DNA of 64,000 nucleotides from Aspidiotus rigidus (GCA_035079385.1 JAVHKY010000023.1:5224001-5288000), one strand, 5' to 3'. Counted from the first letter of the stretch, positions 40,710 through 53,800 are shown. Numbers and translations: made by a program. The notes: generated by a model not told the origin, from the letters alone.

Positions 40710-43268
40710 ATTGATCTTTATCGAAACGATAGTATTTTACAATCGTTGTCTTGTTTCAGGATATTATTATGTAATCAGGATACAGATGAGAATAAGAACA
40801 CCCGCTTCACGTACATATAAAATCAAATACCACGTTTTCAAATGTTTACAAATTTGTATTTGCGTTAAATACTATAATGAAATGTTATCCACTAAAAAAA
40901 TGTGGTCAACGATGAAAGAAAAAAAAGAAATTAGAAAAATTATTTTTAAAAAAGAGAGAAAAGGAAAGTGTAATAAGAAAAATCGATTTTACACGTACAA
41001 GAATAGAAAGGATAGCACAAATAAATCACTTAAATTACTTATAAGATAGTAATAATACAATAACAAAAACAAGAAAACAGGATCATTGGAAAAATACGCA
41101 GTTTAAAGCTTAATTATCCCAGATGGGGGGGGGATTACACAATTATCATATTATGGTAAGGCTAGAGATATATACTACGATTACGATTCTAAAATTAAAG
41201 CTCGTTTTGCGTTACAACTTTCGCTACTTCACCCATACGATACCGATAAATAATTTATCCTACTTTCTATTCTTTCACTATCATTAGAACGATTATCATT
41301 ATTAAAATGCAAGAGAGAAGATTAAACTAAACAAAAAATTCAATTAAGACGTAATAAAAATAAATGTTATAAAAATTTTGATCATTTTTACACATCTAAT
41401 AAATACGAGAATCGTAGTCATTCAAGAATTGTTAAAATTCTCCATTGCTCTGTCATCAACCATGATGGATATCCTACAGATATATCCTTCATCATGGTGA
41501 TTCAACTAAAGCAAACGCGCTTATAATACGAATACCTTTATATCCTGCGTTTTTTTGGCAATGAAAATAAATGTCTAGTATACAACCTCAAACGAAAATT
41601 TTACACCAATATTTCACCGAGACTTGTTTCACCGACATAATTTCACCGAGCACTTATTCCTCTTTCCCTTCTTATATTATGGCGTAGTTCTTGTACAAAT
41701 AAAAGAGTAGAGAGAGCCTCGGTACAAGGATTTCAAGACATTAACTTCGAGATGTCATAAAGACAGACTGTAGAATGATGAAGTTCTAAAAGCTCACTCC
41801 TCGACTACTCTCGCCCGGGGGTGAGATTGTGTTGAGCATTCAGCGTGGACCACCGTCTGAAGAACGTTGTATTCGAATTAGAAGAGAAGCATACCTAAGA
41901 GGATGATTCAGATGAAATCGCTAGAAATATTGCTTCATAGGTTAAATAACTTCTGGCTCTGCACCTTGTCATCATATTGACTTCTTTACTCAACTTCATC
42001 AGAGCTGACGATATTCGCTTTTGGTTCTCAGTGATTACACTCCTCGGTGAATTTTCCGTCTGTGAAAAAACTCTCGGTAAATTTACTTACAACCGCAAAT
42101 TCATACAGTGAGCGAAAGAAGGGATGCCTAATTACGGAATAATAACAACTGCAACTCCACTCCAGTAACTGCAAATTTATACCGTCAGTGAAGGGAGGGA
42201 TGCCTAATTACGGAACAACGAATAACAAAAAATGTTTTAAAGAGTTACTAGCTGTTACATAGCAATAACTGATAAATAGTAATAAAACATCTAGCTTCAC
42301 GAACGAAACTTCATCGTAGCGTACAGCACTTTTCGATACATCACAGTATATCAACAGACTTTTTATGAAAGTGATTCTTTACGTTCCAGAAAGTAAGCCG
42401 ACTCAAAATCATTAATTAATTCGACGAGAATGAAAAATGAGTAACGAAACGTGTTTTTTCCGTCTTCTTTTCGTTCATCTTCTTCTTAAAGGTACATAGC
42501 GGCGGTGAGGCTATCCCAAAATGCGTTGTCTAATTAATAATTACGATAGATAACATGAAATAAGTGGTCAGTGACAAAAACGTTTAATACGTCACGACTC
42601 ACGATTATAAATTAATGCTAATAAAGCAGTAAAATATAAAGGAAACGTGACTGTTTGGTAAAGAAGTAAAATACATTATAACAGCGGTATATGGAAAAAA
42701 AAACATAATAAAAATTAAAAACAGTTTACCTTCCTCATTTCTTTTTTTTTTTTCATTTTCCCAAGTAAAACAAACAATCTATGATACCCGATCTATCATT
42801 TAATCCCGATGAGAATTTTTCCTTCTTTTCAATTACTTTATCAAAAGGAACGCGGTTTTATGTATTTATGTATAATGTACTACAAAGAGTGAGAGAGAAA
42901 AAAAACACACGACAGAATTTCGATATCGAAAATACCTAGAGCATATTTTGTACGAACGGTTTCATTTTCGGATGCATACATCCTTCGTAGAAGTTAGAGC
43001 TCTTTAAAAAAAATATAGTATATACATGTAATAAATATCAAACTTTTACTTTCTGAAGTCGATTAAAAACGTCTCCTTTCCAATGTATTTTCAATCAGTG
43101 TCCTCATTGTGTCCAGCACCAACTATTGTTTAAAATACCACTAAATCTTCACATACATCACAATTTATCATCACCAGGAAAAGAAAGAAAAACATAAATT
43201 CTGACAATACATACTACTAGATAATACTGACTTAAAATTCATAGAATTTATTCGCTACTCATTAATCA
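40710..43268. other. No gene seen
   Basis: AT-rich sequence of 2.5 kb. A diverged direct repeat (GAGGGATGCCTAATTACGGA, then ATAA or ACAA) lies at 42120 and 42187. The part next to 43268 is presumably 3' untranslated region of the spitz-like gene. Confidence 0.4.
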
Positions 43269-43724
43269 TTATTGTACAAAATTAACAATTAATAAATTAC
43301 TCTTAATTCTTGGTTTCCGATTATAACGAATATACAAAAAGGTGCATATAATTACCACCAAGAGAACAGCCAACGTCGCACCGAAAGCAATGCTCGCTGT
43401 TTGAAGGAGAATATTTTTTCGAGCTATCAAATAGGAACTGTCTAAGTCTTTGAACTCACATCTGGAGCCAATGAATCCTTCGGCACACTCGCAGTTGTAT
43501 AGGAAATGCTGGCCAATTCTTACCGTGAAACAAGTGGCTCCATTTAAACAATATACACTAGCGTACGTCGGAGGACACGCGAAGGTATGGAATGTGATAT
43601 TTGGTCTAGGTGTCGAACTCTGTGGCTTCGGTTTTGGTGGAGCTCTGCTCGAACATCCTTCCAAGACGGTTAGAGTCGTACAAAAGACTAGGATGAAAAA
43701 CATCATTACGTAATTTGCCTTCAT
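43269..43724 (-). CDS. spi: Spitz/Keren-like EGFR ligand (TGF-alpha type)
   Basis: A 151-codon minus-strand frame. Residues 1-23 are a signal peptide ending before CSSR. Drosophila Spitz also starts its mature form with Cys-Ser-Ser-Arg, and that cysteine is palmitoylated by Rasp. A proline-rich linker with STPRPNITF, almost as in Spitz, leads to one six-cysteine EGF domain: CPPTYASVYCLNGATC, then YNCECAEGFIGSRCEF. A transmembrane helix follows that starts ASIAFGA. The fly protein has ASIASGA there, the rhomboid cleavage region. The cytoplasmic tail is short (about 20 residues against about 60 in the fly), and a possible donor (A|GTAATT near 43300) could mean a spliced tail. The protein would be cut by Rhomboid and secreted to activate EGFR. 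Confidence 0.92.
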   Translation of the reverse strand: MKANYVMMFFILVFCTTLTVLEGCSSRAPPKPKPQSSTPRPNITFHTFACPPTYASVYCLNGATCFTVRIGQHFLYNCECAEGFIGSRCEFKDLDSSYLIARKNILLQTASIAFGATLAVLLVVIICTFLYIRYNRKPRIKSNLLIVNFVQ

Positions 43725-46700
43725 TTTTCATGTGCTCATCCTATACGAACAGAACCATTCGAAACTCGTATTAGAATCGAAATAATCAATTTTGATACTA
43801 AATACGAATACGAGCACGATAATATTTGGGAATTCTTCTAACAGTATCAGGTAAGTGAACGATACGAAAACTGATTAGCCACCTTAGTATACTACAAGCA
43901 AGCAATAGTGAAGCTATAAATCAAGTCTTTCGACAGAAACAATTACTTACATATTAATACGTGAAAAACGACGATCATATCCGATGAATTTTTATTTTCA
44001 CTAATTTCTACGAATTACAATAGTTTCGAGTAGACATTTTCAAAACTTCTAGGTAAATAATTCAACAACATGTTCAGATGTTTCTCAAATGGCCACAGAC
44101 TTCAAACTTCTTGGATTATTTCTTCGAAATGAAAATACGGTTTAGCATTTCGTATAGAGTTATGCACATAACATCAGAGTTCATCCAATCGTGTGTACCA
44201 CACAGCCGATAAATGACGGGCGTTACCGAAGAGGCACACGACTTTCGAGTTCAATGAATGGCGCGCTGGCGGTTTCGAGTTCGTTCCGGTCCAAGCAGAA
44301 TAACCCCGCAACAGCTGTACAAAAACCTAGTGTGCTCGAAAATCTTCGTGTACCTACTCAATAATATTCATTTCAAGTTTCGTAAAGAATTCCTTAAAAG
44401 CAAGTACGTGCGCTAATTTGCAGTCGTTGAAAATTCTCGAGTGTATGGAAGTATAACTAAGTTACATGAAAATTCAACGATCGAATGATGCGAAGTCAAT
44501 GATTAGAATTATAGAGTAGGTACCGAAACTTCACAATTTCTGAGTAGTTTTCTGATGATTAGTATCAGAGTTTTCAACAAGGTTAGTGAGTGATATTTGA
44601 TGTTGAAAAGTATTCAAAGACAGAATGAGGATTGGGAAAGGAAAGGAAAAGGAATCAAAAATAAGTGAGAATGAAAAAATACCGGGACCCATGGTCTGAA
44701 ATGCACGTATACCTACTGAACACTTGGTAATATTGATCAATTATTAACGAGCAGAATTTAGATTTTGCCATAAGGTAAATGGCAACTAAAAAAAGTGTAT
44801 CTTTCTTCATGGAGAAAAAAATATTCTTTCTGCAATAATCATCAGACAAGAATAATTGTGAGGTTAATTGAGACATCGACACGGAAGCGAAATTGAATAC
44901 CTCGATAATATCGCAAATGTTTGAAACAAAATAAACGATGGGCAGAACAAGGTATCTACTGGTATCATATCATTTATCATAAAAGAAGATATTTTTTTTT
45001 AAATCAACAAATATTTTAAGACGGTCAATATCAGTACCGTAGCTACGTATAATTTATTTCATCACATGCGAAAGAAGAAATCCTTCAATAGAAGAAAATA
45101 TTTACAAATCAATTGGCTGAATAACACGGACAAAAATTCTTCTCTTCATAAGGTTAAATTAAATCTCTCAAATCAGTTCTTTTTTCTTAAACGATATCTA
45201 CTAGTCGTTGAAGACGTAAATTGTTAATAATTTTAATTGATGGAACTGACGTGAAAATTCTTCAATAATGGAAACTGCTCGCAAAAATATTGACATTCGG
45301 GTGAAAAATTTTCCTCTTAAAAGAACCGAGAATAAGTACAAAACTTTTATCTAGTTTTTCGTCGTCGATTAACAACGGCGAAAACCAAAAAAGGATTGAA
45401 TAAAAACTTGAATGAAATTAACATTATGTATCAAACATCTTTAAAAAAAGCTTCACTTTCATTTACGGGAAGTCACGAAGGAGGAAAAAAGAGTGTAAAA
45501 TATCTACGAAATTACATTCTTTTCACCGAGATAATCGAAAACATTCATCTCGAATAAAACTAATGTGAATAAAGTTACTATAAAATATTGAATAATTTTT
45601 GTCAACGATCATAAAAAGTGTATTCTGAAATTCAACATATAGGTATAATGCATACAACGCGAACGTAGAATCACAGAACAGTTTTAAGAAACAAAACAAC
45701 TTCCAATCGAGGGAATCGGCATCCCGATAAGATTAAATCCGTTCCCAATAAAATTAAGTGCAGCTCTACTGTACTTGGAATATTTTCCTCATCTATTACT
45801 TCCACTCGAACATATTTCATTCATTTCAGTTGAAGTTTGACGAAAATCTGAAACATCAATTTACGATTTTAAAATTACGAAGATTTTATAATTTGAATTA
45901 GAATTAATTCAATTTCTAATTTTGATCTCGATTCTGAAGAACAACTGATGACAGAATACAAGAAAAAAAAAAGAAGGAAAAGGTAGACCGCTCTAATTCT
46001 AATTTTTAATGCGTTTATCATAATTGCAGCTTTATCGGTCACATACGTAATATTCAAGCATAAGAGAAAGACTGAGAAATCAATCAAAGGAGATACTTGA
46101 TAATTACGAAGGAAGTCAATCGCAGATCGTAATTGAGAATAGAAATATTTGAGAAACTCACGAGGCTTAATTTTATTATAACTAAATAAGTTTGAAATAA
46201 TAAACAAAAATAATTCCAATTAGAAATGCATATCTAGAATACTTAAAAGAAGTTGTGCTTGTGGACGGCTCTTGGAAACAATTTTTGGTAATTTCAAAAC
46301 GTTCTTCCGTCAGAAACTCATTTTCAAATTGAATACAAAATGAGGTCGAGATTTACTATATTTTAATTAACAAATATGGAAAGAACAATCGACTTTTTTG
46401 ACTTTATTACCTGCGTTTAGCATGAATTCATTGTTTAAAAAGAGCCAAAGACTAATTTTCGAAAATTGTACCCTCGAATTCAATAATGGGATCTATTTTA
46501 GAAAGATTTGAAGGAAATAAATTTAAATTTGTTAAGTAGTTGACTAAAAACAAATTCGAACGGTTAAGCTACAAATTGCAAGGCTTTAAACTAAGAGTGG
46601 GGTGAAAGTATTGCCGAAAAGAAAAGTGATTAAGAAAGAGAGAATATTAACGATATTCAGTGATTTTGAATTACTGAAAACTGAAATCGAATACTGTTGC

Positions 46701-46874
46701 ATAATTCAATACTCTCTAAGTTAGAATTTCCCTTCATTGTTTATAGTTAAAGAAATCATTTTCATGTCGACCGAAATAGTATCTCTTCAATTTAACAACT
46801 TAGAAGAAAGATATGTTATCAGAACTTGAAATTCGAAAAAATCTGGATGAGGCAAGTTAGGCTATTTGCTAGCT
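43725..46874. other. Upstream of spitz-like gene; otherwise no gene seen
   Basis: About 44200-44320 is clearly richer in GC and CG than its surroundings and lies 500-600 bp upstream of the spitz-like ATG; it may hold the promoter or a 5' untranslated exon. From 44400 to 46870 I see only AT-rich sequence. Confidence 0.3.
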
Positions 46875-47027
46875 TTATGAAAATTTAAAAACAGTAAACT
46901 CTCTCGTTGAATAGAGTATCCATAAAAAAATCACCTCTTCGTAAACCGTCCAAGACATGGCTGTTACTAACGTACGGCGAAGTAATCGCACCGTAACCCC
47001 GCGAAGATATCCTTTGATTCCAAATTC
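46875..47027 (-). CDS. SLC25A38: SLC25A38 exon 6 (terminal)
   Basis: Acceptor CGTTCTAG; encodes EFGIKGYLRGVTVRLLRRTL and TAMSWTVYEE, then about 18 extra residues to a stop at 46875. Confidence 0.85.
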   Translation of the reverse strand, partial: EFGIKGYLRGVTVRLLRRTLVTAMSWTVYEEVIFLWILYSTREFTVFKFS

Positions 47028-48227
47028 CTAGAACGAGAATATGCAACTCATAATCAATAATATCAGATGAAGTAGGGGGGCCAAAATAAATACCGAACTT
47101 ACATTATGGATGAACTGCAATCCGAAGCTGATACGAGAGAACTCATTTGGATACATTTGCATGTACGTTTTAATCATATCAGCAGGATGAGTAATCATTG
47201 ATGCTGCGCAGCCAGCTATAAGACCACTCAAAAATACTTTGATAGACGAATTCTTTTCCTGGTGATTGACTCCTGAAGAAAAACGAAAAAAACGAAGTTA
47301 GACTTTAATTTAGGTTACACAGCATTCGAGCTAGCTCCTGATACCTTTGATTACGAATAAACAAGTATGGTAATAATCCAGTTCATAATAAGGATTCATT
47401 TTCCACCTTGAGATCCACTAGGGGTATACGAATACACTTACCCCAGAATAGTTTGATGCGAGTAAAGAACATATAATATAATCCAGAAAAAGGAACATCT
47501 CTGATAAGAGTTGGGGTAATTCCTCGCATGAAACCACGCAAACCTTCTTCCTCTCGTATATGTTTCATAGCAGCATATATTCCTGTATAATTATATTCAC
47601 CACTCTACAGTAGAGAAATTGAAATACAATTCTGAGAGAAATTTAATACGAATCGATGATTGAAGGCAGAATTGTCGGAATTTACCTCGAATCTAGTTTT
47701 TAAAATAGTGATCGGATTGAAACAGACAGCTCCGACAGCACGAGCAAAAGAGGCAGCACACGTAGTCTGCGTGATCGATCTCTGGTCGGTGACTACGTAA
47801 ACGTTCAACAAGTGGAGCGTTGAGAAGTACAATCCGACGCCGGGAACAGATCGTAAAAGCGTCTACAAAAGTCGGATGAGGCTGATTATAAATCATTAGC
47901 GTTACCGTTCGAGTATGATCAACGATAATGGATATACTGAACCGGTGATAAGCCTTTCCAGAATCCGACCACACCGTCGGTATGATAGATATTTTTGAAT
48001 ACCACGAGATACGTTGATCGAGGCGATGTTGCACTAAACATAAAGGATATTGAAAACAATCGCTTTTGCACCCAATAAGAAAAAGTGATTTTGTCTTACG
48101 TGAGTTTGGCGTTCGAGAAGATTTGTAATCGAGTCTTCATAACATCTAATGGTTGGAACATGACTGCAGGAATGGCGCCGCTTAAAGCACCGATAATAAA
48201 TGACTTTGTGAAATTTGATTCAGTCAT
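46875..48227 (-). CDS. SLC25A38: SLC25A38-type mitochondrial glycine carrier, 6 exons
   Basis: Minus-strand exons 48227-48100, 48033-47943, 47862-47686, 47604-47442, 47272-47103 and 47027-46875 join in phase to 293 codons plus stop. All introns are short (66-169 bp) and GT-AG. Three mitochondrial-carrier repeats are visible with signatures QPLDVMKTRL, NPITILKTRF and HPADMIKTYM. Order and sequence fit SLC25A38 (yeast Hem25): LWKG/FWKGLSP, RSVPGVGLYF, MRGITPTLIRDVPFSGLYYM and RLLRRTLVTAMSWTVYEE. It imports glycine across the inner mitochondrial membrane for haem synthesis. The length is normal for the family and the gene looks intact. The start ATG is followed directly by the first repeat, as usual. 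Confidence 0.93.
47103..47272 (-). CDS. SLC25A38: SLC25A38 exon 5
   Basis: Acceptor TTCTTCAG; encodes VFLSGLIAGCAASMITHPAD and MIKTYMQMYP, the third carrier signature. Donor AAT|GTAAGT, phase 0. Confidence 0.88.
47442..47604 (-). CDS. SLC25A38: SLC25A38 exon 4
   Basis: Acceptor CTACTGTAG; starts SGEYNYTGIYAAMKHIREEE, matching the SGKYGYESIYAAL-like segment of vertebrate SLC25A38. A second AG 22 bases later would break the phase. Donor TGGG|GTAAGT, phase 1. Confidence 0.88.
47686..47862 (-). CDS. SLC25A38: SLC25A38 exon 3
   Basis: Acceptor TTTGTAG; encodes TLLRSVPGVGLYFSTLHLLN and the second carrier signature CFNPITILKTRFE. Donor GAG|GTAAAT, phase 0. Confidence 0.88.
47943..48033 (-). CDS. 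SLC25A38: SLC25A38 exon 2
   Basis: Acceptor GTTTAG; encodes FKNIYHTDGVVGFWKGLSP, the matrix loop of repeat 1. The donor CCG|GTTCAG is weak but keeps phase 0 and fits the family alignment. Confidence 0.85.
48100..48227 (-). CDS. SLC25A38: SLC25A38 exon 1
   Basis: ATG at 48227; encodes MTESNFTKSFIIGALSGAIP and the first carrier signature QPLDVMKTRLQ. Donor CTCAC|GTAAGA, ending in phase 2. Confidence 0.88.
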
Positions 48228-49737
48228 ATTTTCAAGATTAGAAACGGTTGAACATCATTTATCGAAAGAATAGTCGATATTCTCTTCCTCAGTGGCAAGG
48301 TATGTATGTGATGATGGAATGTGTCTCATTGTTTGTAGATGAAATCATAAGGAAAAACAATATTTACGGAGTAAACATTCGAATGCTAAGAAAGGTTCGT
48401 TTCGTCATTATTATTATGGTGATACGATCGGGATTATATGACCAAACACTATAGCAGCTATCTATCGTTGAGAAACCGTTTTGAAAACTGATAAGAGAAT
48501 TGTTGCTACTTTGATAATAAGCAGAGCACGACGAGGAGAGGGAGGACCAAGAAAAGGTGAGAGATCCCTCGGATAATATTACTTCGGAAAATTTTTCTTT
48601 TGAGATTGGAAGTGAGAGGAAATTTTAAATCTTTCAAATCTGCAGTAACCCAATATCGAATATACTTTTACAAAGGGTACATACGCCGGTACCTACCTAT
48701 TTACTCCCCTGGCCACGGTATGAGCTAGAGACAGGAAAACTGGTTGTGTATAGATACTCCATCTTTTGAGACCGACGGATGTACCTACGTAGGGAATAAT
48801 TCTTTTCGTTCAACTTCAAAACACTTTCATCAATCAATGTTTAAATTAGATATTGAGTATGACATTTTGTATTCTTTCCAGCAACACGAGATGTATTTTG
48901 CAAAAAAGAGATCTGATATCGAATTATATGAAGGACAGCTAGATAGAGATAATGATCAAAGATGAACAGATTTGCCAGATAGATCCGCGAATCTAGGAGA
49001 AATAATAATTATTATTCAGTGTTGTTGATCAAGTATCATACAATAATGGTGTAGTCGACGTACATACCGTAGCATTCTATGCGATCAAATTGGCACACTG
49101 AGGGGTCTGTAACAACAAGTTACTGTAATTATTTTTGGGAAATAAATATGTAGCTACCGTACTCATCAGATTCTGGTTTAGAGCTTTTACAATTCTTGAT
49201 TCTTTTAGGTTTGCAAGAAGATTCATGAGTCTACTTATTTTCACAACTTTTAACGCTAATTGCTTCCGCGAGTCCCTTTCTCATGCGAAACACGGTCGAC
49301 CCTGCGAACTAAGAAATAACCGGGAAAAAGGTATCTGTCTCGAGGAAAATTGGATACAATATCAGTTCTTTTTCCTAATTATCTTCGACGGTTGTGAAAA
49401 GCGCTTTAGCGATTAATATTCTAAATTCCTAAATTTTCTGATTCGATCGAGTACACGTGTAGACTGAAAATTATTGATGATACCGGTTTCTATAATTATT
49501 CCGATTTTCTCTTCCTGATTTATTCGAACTCGGTAGAAAAGAGCACAAAGAGACTGAGAAAAGGACAGCCGAACGAATAAGTTGAATTATTATGTCTTCA
49601 AAACGACGATCAGTGAAACGAGACTTCTTTTAGCCTTCAGTAGGCAATATTAGAAGCCTTATTTTCGTATTTGTAGTTTTAAAGGTACCTCTGTAATTCA
49701 AATTTGTGCGGCAGGGAGGTACTGTACATGCTTTCTT
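48228..49737. other. Upstream of SLC25A38; no gene seen
   Basis: No exon or element was recognised. Words such as GGTACCTACCTATTTAC near 48690 are typical of the simple motifs scattered over the window. Confidence 0.4.
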
Positions 49738-49875
49738 GCCTCCAAACGTGACGAACTAAAGAACGAGGCAAAAACGCCGTTTAATTTTCCATAGGAACGA
49801 ACGGATAGCCGTTCGTTCTCCCATAAGACCTGTGTTAAAGACCGTTCTTAGTTCGTCATGTATGCTTGCCTCTTA
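49738..49875. repeat. Small foldback element or hairpin
   Basis: GTGACGAACTAAAGAACG near 49748 pairs with CGTTCTTAGTTCGTCAT near 49842 (one indel). Inside, GAACGAACGG ATAG CCGTTCGTTC is a 10-bp perfect hairpin. The outer TGCTTGCCTC-like words also match imperfectly. Probably a MITE remnant. Confidence 0.6.
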
Positions 49876-49879
49876 TCAT

Positions 49880-50640
49880 TTTTGAGTTACCGGTATTTTA
49901 AGTTAGCTTCTCCACTACGGCATATGTTCTAATTGACTGCTGAAGGACGTTTTCAGGGAGAATAGGTACCAAATTTGTCCGAAGATCTGAGAAAAAAATC
50001 TATTTTCCGGATAGGGAAGTCACGAACCGCATACTTATGCTTAATCTAATTGATATTTCCCACATTTTATAAAGAAATAGCTAGGTACCAGTAGTGCAAA
50101 GGATTCATCAACTTTTCTTTCTTCAATTATATTTTAAGAAGCCTCTGTACCAACAACTAGGTTAAGCTCCCTCGCATTAATTTCAGTCAAGTACGCGTAG
50201 GCAAGTATTGAACTACCTAAAATATTATATAGGTACTGAGGTATGTAAGCATATCGGTACATAAGACTGATGGAAATATGAGATGAGTTCCCTATATGAA
50301 ATAGGTAGGTATACGGTAGACGAATCTACAAAATTTGGGATTACAGAAAATGAGTAAAATGAAAGACAGCAGCTGCTAGACATAAATCAACAGACGACAA
50401 AACTCTTCGGCGGGCACGTGCAGCTGCCTACTCATGTGTAAAACTCTCGTGTTAAGTAGTGTTCGTCATCATCGTATGAAAATAGACTCACGGTCGAGAA
50501 TATAAACAGAAAATCAAAAACATTGTATAAAAGCCAGACACCTAATCAAAACATTCTAAGTGAACTCTTGTAACATTAGTCACGAGCCCCGTTGCCAAAT
50601 ACAATAATACGTTTTCAATGATCCAGGTGCGATCCGCAAA
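49880..50640. other. No gene seen
   Basis: AT-rich sequence with several TAGGTA repeats; no exon or element was recognised. Confidence 0.4.
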
Positions 50641-50650
50641 ACTTTGCTCT

Positions 50651-50868
50651 TATAGGGCTTTTCCATGTCGGCGCATTGCATACGTATTCTCCTACGTGTT
50701 ATCGAAATGGTAGTATTTCTAACATTGCTCTTATGGCAAATTACTCCACAATGAGAATGAGTATGCAATCCACCAACACAAGAGCAATGTTAGAATTTAG
50801 AAATACTACCATTTCGATAACACGTAGGAGAATACGTATGCAATGCGCCGACATGGAAAAGCCCTATA
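50651..50868. mobile_element. 218-bp foldback MITE with about 80-bp arms
   Basis: The left arm TATAGGGCTTTTCCATGTCG (then GCGCATTGCATACG, to about 50733) is repeated in reverse complement at about 50780-50868, almost perfectly. The right arm carries a 7-bp duplication. The loop is about 47 bp. TA lies at each edge and could be a TA target duplication, as for Tc1/mariner-like elements. Open frames on both strands come only from this symmetry. Confidence 0.88.
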
Positions 50869-50869
50869 A

Positions 50870-53800
50870 TTGGTAAATGATGAATACTTTTTTTTTTTTT
50901 CAAATGAAAGCGTGCGCGTAACCTAGGCAACCTTTTCTCTTTATGTAACAGGTTTTCAAAAAGAACTTACACTTCGAAAATTCAAGATAAAGTTGTAGGT
51001 ATGTTGCGGGCGCTCATTTTAATTCAGAAAAGAGGAGCTTTATTTTCGTGGATCCACATTTTCTCACCTCGCATGGCAGGAATTTTCATATATTTCCGCC
51101 CTCTTCAATAACATTCGCCGCGAGTGCTCAACCGAAAAGGAACCAGAAAACCTCCATACGCTATCTCAGTTCTACGAGAATCGTTAAAAGTTGACTGTTA
51201 GAGATAACTTTGAGCGAATGTATCCTTTACATAAAAGTAAGAAGTGAGAGGTTCTTGATAATAAGAGATTCTTTTCTTAATGTTTTATGTTTCGCTGCTA
51301 TACAGCTTATGATTATAATACAGATTGTCGCTGGGAGGTTGACATGACAGGATATTACTAGGCAATTGTTTTAACGTTCGTACTTTCGAGGTTGTTGAAG
51401 GCGTTGGTAAATCTTTGATATTATCGAGTCGGTAGAATTGACTATAAATACTCAATATCCGTATTACATAAATATGTTTACCCGTCGCAGTTTTGCACGC
51501 GATGAAGAAAATTAGAGCTGCAAAGCCCTTCAACCACTTCAAATAAATAAAGACGTACGTGCATAGTACATGAACAGGACAAATTACTTGTTCATTTCAA
51601 GAAAAAATAAAATGAGATTAGAATGGAAAAGAAACTATAGGTAGGTAGGCCTACTGTTTCATCATCAATTTTGAACGTAGAATTCGATAATTATCAATTT
51701 TAAATTTAGAACGTTTGTTCTTCAGATATATTCGTGCAAAATGATGCACGTCGTAACCATATTCCGGTAAATTGACGTACGTGCAATACGATTATATCTA
51801 CATACATCATGTACACAGAGTTCAATACACACATACACACACAAACGTGTATACTGGTAGGAAACCCATCTTACTAGATAGGATACAGTTCAGGCACGTC
51901 ATTATTTTACTTGGATGGCAATTTAGGGTTATAAACAGGCTCCTGACAAACAGAGCATTCTGATTAGTTGATGCGAGATCTATATGACAGCTCGAAACCG
52001 GGTGACGGAAAACCTCTTTTTCGGTGACCCCGGAAAATACTTTTACAGCCCTTATTTTCTTTATCGAGTAAAAGACCTTCTAGAGACACAAGAATAACCA
52101 TGGTCTTGTGAGAATGCAATAACGAAGAGAAAAGAAGTGAAAATTGGATTTTATTCTAGAAGACGAAAAATTAAATTGGACGTTCTCTATCTTTCATTTT
52201 ACATAAGCATTATTCAATGAAATTTAAATTGATTCTGTCAATTGCACCATGATTTTTTGAATTGATCGAATAGGTACCGGAACATTAGAATGTAGATAAT
52301 CATTAAATTATGACATGAAAAATTCTTTCGTTTCCGGATAAATCATCTTCATTTACTATGGCCACCGTTCCATTCTGACATTTTTTTACTCGTAAAAATT
52401 TGAACGATATTAATCGGTATCGAGCCAGATTGGTAACACAATTAAAGAAAAAAATAACTCAAAATTAATCATACTTCATCAAACAAGCCAATAAATTTAA
52501 TAACATCATTCATAACAGAAAATAAATCATTCAACGTATTAAAATGAAATAGGTAAACGACAAATTACTTCTTTAAAAATGATAGGTAGATAAAATATTA
52601 CAGATATTGTATGGTTAAGTAATTTGAATTAAAGAATTTTTTAATTTATCTAATTATTTTAGAAGTAAATTAGTTAATATCTTAGTTATTAAAAACAATA
52701 AAATGACGGGATCATTCTCGACCGTCACATCAAAGAAGATTTTTAATCGAACTAATATCGCCGCTATTTAAATGTTCAATTTTATTAGGATAATTATAAT
52801 TTCGTAAAACATTACGTAATAATAATAATTTAATTTTTTTTCAATGTTATTCTCAGATACTAAAAAATGCAATATAAAATTTTCAATCACTGAACGTACT
52901 TGTATACGTAAAAAATGGAAAAATTAAGATCTTAATAGCTCTTTTGTACAAATGGTGATTACTTTACAAGGATAACCGTCTACTAGAAATTGGAATTTAT
53001 TTGAGCCATTAAACTTGGATTTTTGCACTAAAATAACTCTGGAAACTAAATTTCATACTCGTATAAGTAAAATGTTTACTTTTGAAGAAAGAGAGGGTAA
53101 AACAAACATGAAAACTAAAATTAGAATCAGTAGATTTAGAAGAGACAGAGAGAGAAAGGGGAAAAAACGCATGTGAAGGAGTAAAAAAGGAGAGATCGTC
53201 CCAATTGAAAATTTCTGATTGATAACTATTATAGCAGTGCTTTGAACCTTCACAACTCTGCAATGAGAAGAGACTTGCATCAATTGAGAAATAGAATTAT
53301 TTCTTGAAAAACCTGTACAACAATAGATGATCTTAAAGTAATATACTGTACAAAGTGATTCTGATGGTTCGAATTGATTGCCGTGATGACTTATGGTCCT
53401 GTAATCGACATGGTTCCTCAGTAACTTTTACCACCCAAATATCTAGATAATCGAATTTCTTTCTCACATATTATTACTTAATTTATTTATACCTAAGGTA
53501 ATACAAACGAAGAAGAGAGAGAGAGAAAACAAAAAGATCTCAATCATTTTGTCGGTAAGATTTTTTGAACAAAGGAATCTTCAAGGACGTCTCTAAACAT
53601 CTATAAAATACCCTTACTTCAAATGGAACTGTAATGCTTCTTCTGAAGCTCACAAGCCCGATATATAAAGATAATGCTTACGAGTAAATACAAAACAGAA
53701 ACAACATACCGGTACTTAAAATTTTTCGAGCAAAGAAAAACTCTTACGTGTTTTTTTCTTGTATAATGGTATGTCATGGACGCGTTCGCCAATTATTGTA

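Noticed and set aside
47582..47584. Alternative acceptor for SLC25A38 exon 4 at 47583
   Set aside because: It would break the reading phase and lose the SGEYNYTG segment that aligns with the family; the acceptor at 47605 keeps both.
50676..50876. Open frames on both strands at 50580-50876
   Set aside because: Both are generated by the foldback symmetry of the MITE and encode mirror fragments of the same bases.
51285..51542. Minus-strand frame resembling a signal peptide (KWLKGFAALIFFIACKTATG)
   Set aside because: It begins with TTG, no ATG or acceptor lies upstream in a usable place, and the rest of the frame has no protein-like pattern.
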